From positions 18,616,302-18,680,301 of the forward strand of contig CM028931.1 in assembly GCA_016801845.1 (NCBI GenBank): a stretch of 64,000 nt of DNA, written 5' to 3'. The notes under the pieces were generated by a model that was not told the DNA's origin, made no database searches, and saw only the letters and a program-made list of their open reading frames with translations. This DNA comes from Polydactylus sextarius. Taxonomy: Eukaryota; Chordata; Actinopteri; Polynemidae. Shown piece by piece: positions 21,876-30,957 of the stretch (position 1 is the stretch's first letter; every line of letters starts with the position of its first letter). Made by a program: the position numbers and the translations under genes.

Positions 21876-21953
21876 TTCATGTGAACATGACGTCACATGA
21901 ACAGTAACTCTTCATCTTCACAAACAGCTGCTGGTGAAGATGAAGAGTCACTG
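21876..21953. other. Twin adjacent inverted repeats with a CRE palindrome
   Basis: First hairpin: TTCATGTGA (21876-21884) pairs with TCACATGAA (21893-21901), enclosing a perfect CRE TGACGTCA (21888-21895). Second hairpin begins at the next base: 21902-21921 is the reverse complement of 21934-21953 with one mismatch in 20, loop of 12 nt. A structured RNA or a regulatory cruciform are both possible. No known RNA family was recognised. Confidence 0.65.
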
Positions 21954-22259
21954 TAACATGTCTCTTGTTATTGTTACAAGAAATAAAGAGCAGCAGGGTG
22001 GAAACACAGTGACGCAGTCACACGTCCTGTTCTGGGTATTTCACTTTTTGGAGGATTTCTAGGAATGTGACATGACAACTGGTGTTTTTTGGTTTGTGTG
22101 TGTTTCCTGTTTAGTTTAGCTTCTTTTCTTTTTCTATAGGTGAACGTGTTGATGTTTAAATAAAATGGACTTGTTCTATATGTGAAAGAAGCAGAAAGAC
22201 GCTGGATGAAACGTCTGCGGCAGCACAACCTGTTTTTATTATTATCATAAACCAGAAGC
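21954..22259. other. Unassigned non-coding DNA
   Basis: No gene supported. Confidence 0.4.
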
Positions 22260-22460
22260 GTCCGTCCGTCCGTCGCCCTTCGTCCTCTTCAACTTCTGGG
22301 CTTTTCTCTGCAGCGTCGGCTCATTTGCATGGTGAACTGACGGTTTATCCAAGTGTGACTTGCAGATACCGGGAGTATCACATTCATTTCCATTTCTGTC
22401 TGTCTGTCGCGCTGCTTCGCTGCAGTTAAAGTCTGAACGCTTCAAACCGTCGGGACGATT
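22260..22460. other. Short CNE-like island with octamer motif
   Basis: Complex sequence holding an exact POU/octamer site ATTTGCAT (22323-22330) and short GTCCGTCC and CTGTCTGT repeats. Confidence 0.35.
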
Positions 22461-22494
22461 CATCACTAGATGTTGCTACAGGAAGTGACGGACC

Positions 22495-22556
22495 AAAGGT
22501 CACGTGATGACGTCATAACGTGATGACATCATCGTGTGATCATGTGATCACACGTG
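22495..22556. promoter_or_regulatory. Cluster of palindromic regulatory motifs
   Basis: In 60 bp: GTCACGTGAT (E-box/CLEAR-like, 22499-22508), perfect CRE TGACGTCA (22508-22515), a second half-site TGATGACATCA, and a 10-bp inverted repeat CGTGTGATCA/TGATCACACG (22533-22554). Motif identities are seen; binding is inference. Confidence 0.45.
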
Positions 22557-22677
22557 TTGGGATCAGTCTGGATTAGAGAGAAAAGGAGGAAGATGAGGAG
22601 GATGTGATGATGAAGATCTGGTCACTGACGTTAAACCTGCGTGAGACGACGCGTCGCCTCGGTTGTGTGTTGGTTTT

Positions 22678-22691
22678 GTTGCCGTGGCAAC
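22678..22691. promoter_or_regulatory. Candidate RFX X-box
   Basis: GTTGCCGTGGCAAC is a near-perfect palindromic X-box (consensus GTNRCC-RGYAAC family). Known RFX targets include ciliary genes. No such gene is visible here. Confidence 0.45.
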
Positions 22692-22781
22692 GCAGCGACG
22701 CGGCGTTGTGACCTAGTTGTGTTGTGGTTGATGAGACGACACCAGGTTGTAGCTGACGTTTGAGGAGATAAATGACGGAGG

Positions 22782-22784
<3 letters not shown>

Positions 22785-22813
<29 letters not shown>
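22785..22813. repeat. (GT)n microsatellite
   Basis: About 14 GT units. Confidence 0.95.
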
Positions 22814-22829
22814 GTCGTCTCTGTGACAG

Positions 22830-23534
22830 TTGCTCGGACCGATGAGACTCTGGTCTTCAGAGGTTTCCATCAAACGACTCGACTCAGATTCTGGAACCAT
22901 CTGTCGCCGTCTGAGCGTCCGAGCGTCGTCCGAGCGTCGTAGCTCGCGGACTCTCGGCGTCTCGGCCACGTTTGACTCGTGGTCTCTCCGGGTCGCGACC
23001 CTCCACTCATTTCCTTCCACGCAGCCCTTCTTGACAGCAGGGTTAAGTTTATACGATACCCTCGGATAAGTGCCGGGTTTCTGGATTCTTTGATGCTCTG
23101 GTTTCTGTTGTGACCCGGCTCCATCTGCCCTTCGTTCCCACCTCAATAGGAAGTTTTTTAGGAGTCCCAGATTGAATTTAGTTCCTCTAATGCAGCCGCA
23201 CACATCACATGATTTCTTTATTACCTACTGAAACAACGTCCAGGATCTGTGAGTCTATAATTACCGTTCTGAGGCTTTTTTCTTTTCTTTTTTTTTGTGA
23301 GTTGTGTGTGGCCGCTTCACAAAGTCGCTCTCCCCTGAGATCTGCCCTGGAATTTGTTGAATGTTTGAACCCGGTCTGCAGCCGGTGGCTTTCACAGGCC
23401 TGAGGAATCTTTCAGTGGCTCTTGGTGCCAGGACGAGGGCATCAGGTGTCGCTCGCTCCTCTGGCCACCTCGGGGGTTTTCGAGGAATTAGAAAATCTGC
23501 CTGGTGTTATTTTTTGTGAGGCTGCAGCAGGTGT
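22830..23534. other. CNE-like island
   Basis: Complex CpG-containing sequence with a local CGTCCGAGCGTCGTCCGAGC repeat at about 22916-22935. A 190-codon reverse-strand frame (22631-23203) runs through it and through the (GT)n tract as HTHTHT. It has no recognisable domain and is not accepted as coding. Regulatory DNA is more plausible. Confidence 0.35.
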
Positions 23535-23575
23535 TTCTTCTTCTTCTTCTTCTTCTTCTTCTTCTTCTTCTTCTT
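23535..23575. repeat. (TTC)n / GAA·TTC repeat
   Basis: About 13 uninterrupted TTC units. Confidence 0.95.
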
Positions 23576-24139
23576 GGTCGTTGTTGCAGGAACCAGTCGG
23601 TTCACTCGTCTTTAAAACAAACATCTTAACAAGGACGAGTTCCTGTTTATTCTTCTTCCCCCTGCAGAGGAAGAAACATTCACTTTTGCCAAAACCAAGA
23701 GACACACCTTGTTTCTTGTTCTTTATACCACCTCGTTTGTCTCATGTGGTATCATTGACACCAGAAATGAAAAAGCCCCGTTTGGTTTTTGATTTGAGAT
23801 AAATAGAAAGATTCGTTTGGGCTGTGGCCCAGCAACCGTTTCTTAGAATTTAATTTCACCTCAGATGGCACTTTTCTTCTTTTTTCTTTTCTTCTCCAGA
23901 AGAGAAGAGAAAGTGTTTGAGATGAAGAAGTGTTGGGTATTAAAGCCAGAGTCAGACGTTCAGACGTGGTCTGGGTCTGGAGGATCAGGTGCGGCGCTAC
24001 GACCGGGGCGGAGCCGAGGGGACGGCCGACCTGTTGAAACGGACGGATGGTGTTGAAACGTGAATGTTTGGCTTCTAATCACGTCCACTACCAAGGTGTT
24101 AACGTGTGTTTGAGGCGTTGATTCGGTCGCGTTTGATAT
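23576..24139. other. Mixed unassigned and CNE-like DNA
   Basis: 23690-23900 is complex and non-repetitive. No gene supported. Confidence 0.3.
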
Positions 24140-24925
24140 CAAATGTCCTGTTTTTTTTCCTGACTCGCTCAGAAGTTCAGTCTCTCCACATTCTTGACTG
24201 GAGGATAAAGCGACTCTAATCCCTTTTAGCAGGTAGCTAGATTTGGCAGCGGAGCCCGGGACTCATTCCTGCGACATACCGAGCCATTTTGGGGAAGTTG
24301 CTAGGGTTTGGACGGACAATTCGGACAACAATAGAGTCGCTCTCATTCAAAGAAAAACAGGCTTTAGGTTTTGTGAGAAAGTCCTGGCAGCGTAGAGATA
24401 GGTACCAGGAGGAATGTGACGTATGTGAAGTGTTTTAAAGACGTGGCCGCAACTACAGCGGCTTACCTGGCCTCCGACGGTCCCGTGTCAGGGATCAGGA
24501 TCAGGTCCACAAGGCAGCGTCTCGCTCCTTTATCTGCCTCCATAATGCTGCCAAAGACTCGGGCCTCCGCAGAGGTGGAGCGGCATTACTGACCTGTCCC
24601 GCTGCTCCTCTCAGACCCGCTGGATTAGCTGTGAAAAGGCCCCCAGAGAAAAAGTGTGGGTGAAACACAGTGGCCCGTCTTTGTCCCGTCCGTCTGCCCG
24701 GGCCGGGGGAGCGCTGACTTTAGCCCTCTGTCAACCGGGTCCCGGTGAAACCCCTCAACAAAAGCCATTCATCTGTCGTACTGTACATGCCAAATGGCTG
24801 GCATTCCTCCTCACGAGCTGTTTTGTAAGCCGCATCTGTCTGTCTGTCTCTGCAGTTACAAGTCTGTTAGAGAAGAATGGTTAGTGTGCAGCTGGGCCTT
24901 TCTGAGTTTGTCCCGTAGATGTGAT
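24140..24925. other. CNE-like island
   Basis: One of the clearest complex blocks in the window (for example GGTAGCTAGATTTGGCAGC). It contains an exact 10-bp inverted pair, AGCGACTCTA (24209-24218) and TAGAGTCGCT (24332-24341). Open frames lack domains. Confidence 0.4.
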
Positions 24926-25220
24926 TAACCTTCTGTCTGCTCATTACCCACCGTTTTTTTTTTCTTTTTTAGCCGTTTGCTCATTGAGACGCTAGATTAG
25001 TAGGAGAGCGGCGACGTCAGGTCGCGTCGTAGCGACACGTATCTCCTGCAGCGTCGGCGTCATCGCCAGGAATGTGAGGAATGTCACGTGACCGACACAC
25101 TGTTTTACTGTTTCACAGCTGAAAACCGCAGCTCAACGTTCACCGACAATCACACGTCGTTGGAACAATGTCACCGCTTTTAACAACAGAGACTTAAAAA
25201 AGTCATTCGTCCTCGTCGTC
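24926..25220. other. Unassigned non-coding DNA
   Basis: A short T-run lies at about 24955-24970; otherwise nothing recognised. Confidence 0.4.
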
Positions 25221-25480
25221 GAATCGAAGACGACGCTTTGATTAACTTAAAGTAAAGTCTGAATGTAGCGAGAAAACAAGACGACGCTTCGATTAACGAT
25301 CTGAATGAAGCAAGAAAACAAGATGTGTTCATGCACGTCCGGTGAAAACGATGGTGACTGATAGAAAACGTGTCCTGAAAGTAACGTTTGTGTTTTGTTA
25401 ACTTGTTTCTTTCATCTGATGGAATCAAACCAGTTTATTCAACTGAAGTTAAAGAAACTACAGAAGACGACGCTTTGAAA
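25221..25480. repeat. Diverged ~53-bp direct repeats
   Basis: GACGACGCTTTGATTAAC at about 25228, GACGACGCTTCGATTAAC at about 25281 and GACGACGCTTTGAAAAAG near 25466. The first two are followed by TCTGAATG.AGC.AGAAAACA. Confidence 0.65.
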
Positions 25481-25945
25481 AAGTTTGAAAATAAAATCTT
25501 AAATTCAAATGTCGACACGTGAACGTCATCAGATCAACCACGTCCTAAAAATAAAGTTTGTCCAGTTATTTGACCTGAAAATGACGACTGAGGATGAATT
25601 AATATTCAACAGACAGAAAATGTCAGAATTTGGTTTTCAGATAAAATTCCTGACGTTTTCACCATTTTTACAGCTCTGATTTACATGGACAGACAAGTGG
25701 ACGCTTTATCCTCCCGTCAACCCTTCACACACTCACACACACTCATGTCACCTCCTCCTCCACTCAAAGTGTGAGTGAGGATTTTACCCCGAGGACGTTC
25801 ACACCAGTCACTTTGACTCGTGTTTCACACCTACACGTGTCTTTGACCTTCGCTGACGTTTCACAACCTTCAACTCAGTTTCAAACTTCATCGTCTTTTA
25901 GTTTGAATTATTCATCTGCTTCAGTCTCGTCTCAGGTCAGAAATG
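25481..25945. other. Unassigned non-coding DNA
   Basis: No supported feature. Confidence 0.4.
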
Positions 25946-26110
25946 AGTTGCAACTTTATCGCAACAAAACACCTAAAAACACTGCAACTTTATCGCAACA
26001 AAACATTAAAAAACATCACAACTTTATTGCAACAAAACAGTAAAAAACACTGCAATTTTATCACAATTTTATTGCAACAAAACAACTAAAAACATCACAA
26101 CTTTGTTGCC
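25946..26110 (-). repeat. Inverted small array of the 34-bp family
   Basis: About five units reading GCAACTTTATCGCAACAAAA and CACCTAAAAACACTGC, the reverse complement of the other arrays. This is the only inverted copy group found. Confidence 0.9.
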
Positions 26111-26379
26111 CCGTCAACACCTGATGTGAGGCCCAGATGAAATGGTTTTCAATCTAAAAACTGAACTCGTCTTGTGCAACTCGACGACGCGACGCTGCTG
26201 ATGATTGTTGAGATTAAACAGTTTGAATCCTCTGATCGTGTTTGATTTACATCCAGATCAACTCGAACACGTTTGTATCAAAGTGTGTGAGACACAAAGC
26301 GGCGACCGTGTCAATCAGACGAGTGTCGTGTTGTAGCAGGACTCACTCACACACACACTTGACTGTTGCCGTGCGGCGT
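26111..26379. other. Unassigned non-coding DNA
   Basis: No supported feature. Confidence 0.4.
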
Positions 26380-26735
26380 GAGGGTCGGGTGAAGCTCGGT
26401 GTTCTCTCACGCCGACACCACCTCCAGCGGCGGCAGCATCCCGCCGTTTCCCACACGGTTTAAAGAAACGCTGCCCAGAGGTCGTTGCCCATTTCCCAAC
26501 CGGCTCACCGTTTCAGCTGGAAATCCCCCCGCGCACAAAGAGGCCAGATATGATAGCAGAGCACTGCAGGCGAGGGAGGGAGCCAGGGACAGTATTGATA
26601 TGGGCGACGACTCTCGTCTGGGAAAATCCTTCAGGAGACACCGGCGATTGTTGTTAATTGTATGGAGCTGGTATGTGTTACTGTGCTGCTGCGCTACTGT
26701 GTTACTGTGTTACTGTGCTGAGTAACCGACGGTCG
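26380..26735. other. CNE-like island
   Basis: Complex block (for example GAGGCCAGATATGATAGCAG) ending in TGTTACTGTG repeats and the left flanking repeat of array D. Confidence 0.35.
26640..26735. repeat. Left flanking direct repeat of array D
   Basis: TTGTTGTTAATTGTATGGAG, then GTATGTGTTACTGTGCTG and GAGTAACCGA, recur in diverged form at 28237-28291 after the array. Internal TGTTACTGTG units were additionally amplified in this copy. Confidence 0.7.
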
Positions 26736-26814
26736 CTTCTTATCAATCACACGTCCACGTAGGACACGACTTGAGCTTCACGTAGACGCCACGTATGCAC
26801 CTGAAACACTGCTG

Positions 26815-28222
26815 CAAAGTTGGGATGTTTTCAGTTGTTATGTTGAGATAAAGTTCTGATGTTATTAGTTGTTATGTCGCAACAAAGTTGTGATGTTATT
26901 AGATGTTTTATTGATATAAAGTTGTGATGTTTTTAGATGTTTTGTTGATATAAAGTTGTGATGTTTTTAGTTGTTTTGTTGATATAAAGTTGTGATGTTT
27001 TTAGATGTTTTACTGATATAAAGTTGTGATGTTTTTAGTTGTTTTGTTGAGATAAAGTTGTGATGTTTTTAGTTGTTTTGTTGAGATAAAGTTGTGATGT
27101 TTTTAGATGTTTTGTTGATATAAAGTTGTGATGTTTTTAGTTGTTTTGTTGATATAAAGTTGTGATGTTTTTAGATGTTTTGTTGATATAAAGTTGTGAT
27201 GTTTTTAGATGTTTTATTGATATAAAGTTGTGATGTTTTTAGATGTTTTGTTGATATAAAGTTGTGATGTTTTTAGTTGTTTTATTGATATAAAGTTGTG
27301 ATGAGATGTTTTTAGTGATGTTTTTAGTTGTTTTTTGATATAAAGTTGTGATGTTTTTAGATGTTTTGTTGATATAAAGTTGTGATGTTTTTAGTTGTTT
27401 TGTTGATATAAAGTTGTGATGTTTTTAGATTGATTTTGTGATGTTTTTAGATATTGAAAAAGTTGTGATGTTTTTAGATGTTTTGTTGATATAAAGTTGT
27501 GATGTTTTTAGTTGTTTTGTTGATATAAAGTTGTGATGTTTTTAGTTGTTTTGTTGAGATAAAGTTGTGATGTTTTTAGATGTTTTATTGATATAAAGTT
27601 GTGATGTTTTTAGATGTTTTATTGATATAAAGTTGTGATGTTTTTAGATGTTTTGTTGAGATATAGTTGTGATGTTTTTAGTTGTTTTGTTGATATAAAG
27701 TTGTGATGTTTTTAGTTGTTTTGTTGATATAAAGTTGTGATGTTTTTAGATGTTTTGTTGATATAAAGTTGTGATGTTTTTAGTTGTTTTATTGATATAA
27801 AGTTGTGATGTTTTTAGATGTTTTGTTGAGATATAGTTGTGATGTTTTTAGTTGTTTTGTTGAGATATAGTTGTGATGTTTTTAGTTGTTTTATTGAGAT
27901 AAAGTTGTGATGTTTTTAGATGTTTTATTGATATAAAGTTGTGATGTTTTTAGATGTTTTGTTGAGATATAGTTGTGATGTTTTTAGTTGTTTTATTGAG
28001 ATAAAGTTGTGATGTTTTTAGATGTTTTATTGATATAAAGTTGTGATGTTTTTAGATGTTTTATTGATATATAGTTGTGATGTTTTTAGATGTTTTGTTG
28101 AGATAAAGTTGTGATGTTTTTAGATGTTTTGTTGAGATAAAGTTGTGATGTTTTTAGTTGTTTTGTTGAGATAAAGTTGTGATGTTTTTAGATGTTTTGT
28201 TGAGATAAAGTTGTGATGTTTT
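26815..28222 (+). repeat. 34-bp minisatellite array D (TATAAA subfamily, cytosine-free)
   Basis: About 40 units with core GATATAAAGTTGTGATG, then T5, AGATG/AGTTG and TTTTGTT/TTTTATT. Compared with array A, GCAGTG is replaced by GTGATG, and the hexamer is TATAAA or GATAAA. From 27014 to 28222 (1,209 bp) the + strand has no cytosine at all; from 26884 there is just one (27013). Confidence 0.95.
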
Positions 28223-28236
28223 CAGACTTTCAGGTG

Positions 28237-28295
28237 CACTTGTTGTTAACTCTATAGCAGTGCCGTATGTGTTACTGTGCTGAGTAACTGATGAT
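28237..28295. repeat. Right flanking direct repeat of array D
   Basis: TTGTTGTTAACTCTATAGCA followed by GTATGTGTTACTGTGCTGAG and TAACTGATG matches the left flank at about 26646-26735 in order and orientation. Confidence 0.7.
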
Positions 28296-29110
28296 CTTTT
28301 GAGTGGCTCTGACTCACACACATGAACATGTAACACGTGTTCTGGTTCACGTGCACGTCGTGTGAACGAGGCTGCAGGCGACACGACACGTATTGATACA
28401 GAAACTTCCCCTGACGTCCGCCGTAACGTGATATAAGTAGAAAATCAGGACGAGTTGCAGGTTGTGCAGAGACGACGCGGCTTCTATACGTTACAAACAC
28501 AAGAGCACGATGGTTTTCTTTTCTCAGAAATCTCATTACCCTCAATGCTTCTTCATGTGGTCTCAGCTCTTTTTAAACCAGGTTTGCAAATTTGTCAACT
28601 GCAAAAAAACTACTTTTACTTTTGTTTTGATGCCTGTTGCTGTTGTCGGTCCGTCCGTCTGTCAGCGGGTCGGTTGAGGGGCCACGCAACCGGACAGACA
28701 CCAGATGAAACGGGCCTTGCTCCTCTGATTGTAATTAAGACGATGGCCGGACGCCAACGAGCTCCAACGTTAGAAAACCAACAGAACCCAGTTTCCTCAG
28801 ACAATAACAAACCCAGACTGTGTAATTGTTGCCGTCCCCACCCCACATTTATTTCGTTTTTTCATTACCAATGAAAAGCACGTTAAAGATTTGAGAAGCT
28901 GATACGAAGCAGAGTTTTTTCTCCCGCTAATGATCAGAGTTTCATACCATTTCTTTTTACTGTGAGATCACTGCTGATTGTTTGGTATTTTTACTCCGTC
29001 AATGTACAATGAACAAAACACAAAGACTTGGTCAGGATATCATCATCGCCACTTTTCATTTTTTACACATATTTAGAGGATGCGTGTTTCCTCACAAGAT
29101 TTTAGGGGAA
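28296..29110. other. CNE-like island
   Basis: 28390-29110 is mostly complex sequence, with (T)n/(A)n runs and GTCCGTCCGTCTGTC near 28648. A 139-codon + strand frame (28455-28874) shows no domain. Likely non-coding. Confidence 0.35.
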
Positions 29111-29262
29111 TTTTTGTGTCATGAGATTATTTAAAGCAGCCGTTTGTGTCCATTGTTGTCGTCTTTGGTCTAATTTAGTCGAAACTGGGACTCAAACGTC
29201 GTGTGGACGTAATTTATCTGTTGTAGCCTCCGAGTTTTCATCCACAACAGCAGAGATGTTGT
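29111..29262. other. Unassigned non-coding DNA
   Basis: Nothing recognised. Confidence 0.35.
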
Positions 29263-29580
29263 TGAGATGTTTTCATGCAACAAAGTTGTGTTTTAAAGTC
29301 TTTTGTTGAAATAAAGTTATAGTGTTTTTATTTTTTATGTTGCAATAAAGTTGCAGTAGTTTTTAGGTGTTTTGTTGTAATAAAGTTGTGATGTTTTTAG
29401 GTTTTTTGTTGCAATAAAGTTGTGATGTTTTTACGTGTTTTGTTGCAGTAAAGTTGCAGTGTTTTGTTGCAACAAAGTTGCAGTGTTTTTAGGCGTTTTG
29501 TTGTAATAGAAGTTGTGATGTTTTCAGGTGTTTTGTTGCAGTTAATTTTCAGTGTTTTAGCTGTTTAATTGTAATAAAAG
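29263..29580 (+). repeat. 34-bp minisatellite array E (diverged)
   Basis: About eight degenerate units mixing both subfamilies (AATAAAGTTGCAGTAG and AATAAAGTTGTGATG) within one small array. It therefore looks intermediate between arrays A and D. Confidence 0.9.
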
Positions 29581-30155
29581 ATGCCGTCTCCTCTCAATAA
29601 GGTTAAAGTCGAACACAAGGCCAGGACTCAGACAGGAAGTGCGGTTGATGTGAGCTACTATTTTAGTTGAACACTCCCATTGTCCGTGGACGTGGACGGC
29701 CTGAGGGAGGAGGTGGGGGGCGATGTGATCCTTCAGAGGGTCCTCTCAACCCACGGCGGTCACACTGAGCAACATGTGCGGAGGAAGGCGGTGGAGGGGC
29801 CGGTTATGTAACGAGAGCTGCAGCCTCTTAAAGACGTCGAGGTGCGTGGAGCTGCTATTTAAAGACACGAGGATGAGGTGATGTCAGGCTGGACAATCGC
29901 TTTTGTTGCAGGACGATGATGCGGCCGCCAACAATAAGTGTTTTTAGGAAGAGGTGGGACGTTAGGCTGACAGCGAGGGGACATCGGCCTTGGAGCTTTT
30001 TATAAGCCAACGTTTCAACTCTAAACTCTCATATTTGTCAGGCAGCTTTCTGTTTCATGTTGAGCAGCTTATACGGTTTGTTACAGAAGTTTCCCAGGCA
30101 GAGTTGTGAGTGTGTGAACTCAGTAACACCACAAGGCCACACACTCACTCACCGC
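29581..30155. other. CNE-like island
   Basis: Complex, moderately GC-rich block (for example GGGACATCGGCCTTGGAGC). No coding evidence. Confidence 0.35.
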
Positions 30156-30156
30156 A

Positions 30157-30182
30157 CGCACACACACACACACACACACACA
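30157..30182. repeat. (CA)n microsatellite
   Basis: About 12 CA units. Confidence 0.95.
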
Positions 30183-30294
30183 AAATTTAAAAATGGGAGG
30201 GGAATCAATGTATGTTACGGGAAATGTGTTCTTGTTTTAGTTTTACTGGTACGCAAGGTCTCAAGGCTGCATCCACTGAGTCCCTGAGAGACCA

Positions 30295-30346
30295 CCAGAC
30301 CTGAGCCAGACCTGATCCAGACCTGATCCAGACCTGATCCAGACCT
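30295..30346. repeat. 11-bp CTGATCCAGAC repeats
   Basis: Four to five tandem copies, related in composition to other GATC/CCAGAC simple repeats in the window. Confidence 0.85.
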
Positions 30347-30499
30347 TGGTGGAACCTTAATGTTAGTGAACGTCCGTCTTTACGTCTGCGTTTTATTTCC
30401 TGGCAGCGTTGACGTTGACGTGTGTCAGATGCTTGAGGAACAAACAAACAGCAGTGAGGTGGTCGTCATGTGTGGCCCACACTCATACATGTAGCAGCT

Positions 30500-30526
30500 C
30501 ACACACACACACACACACACACACGT
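30500..30526. repeat. (CA)n microsatellite
   Basis: About 12 CA units. Confidence 0.95.
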
Positions 30527-30734
30527 ACACTTGCCCTCTCAGACTGCGGGGCCTCCACTGAGCCGACTGCACACCCACGCGTTCCTGTTGATGCGCTCGT
30601 CTTACCGACTGCTCTGAGCCAGCTGGTGATAACTGCACTTCCTCCTCACGCTTCAGCTTTTGTGCTCTTATACCATCTGTGGCAACTGGCTGAGGCCGGA
30701 GCGTCATGTTACCCACACAACTGGAGACCCAGGA

Positions 30735-30856
30735 CACACACACACTCCCTGTCACACACACACACACCCTGACACACACACACACACCCTGACACACACA
30801 CACACACACCCTGACACACACACACACACACCCTGACACACACACACACACCGCCT
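30735..30856. repeat. CA-rich minisatellite with CCTGA spacers
   Basis: Five blocks of (CA)6-9 separated by CCCTGA or CCCTGT spacers. Confidence 0.95.
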
Positions 30857-30957
30857 GATTAACACAACTGTAACGACAAACTGTGGACGCACGTCCAGGC
30901 TGTTTAATATCAACGTAAAGAAAAGAAAATGACCAGAAACATGTTAGAAACAAACGA

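Noticed and set aside
22631..23203. 190-codon minus-strand frame
   Set aside because: Longest frame outside large repeats, but it crosses a (GT)n tract as HTHTHTHT, has no recognised domain, and competes with open frames on the other strand. A homology search with a significant hit would change this.
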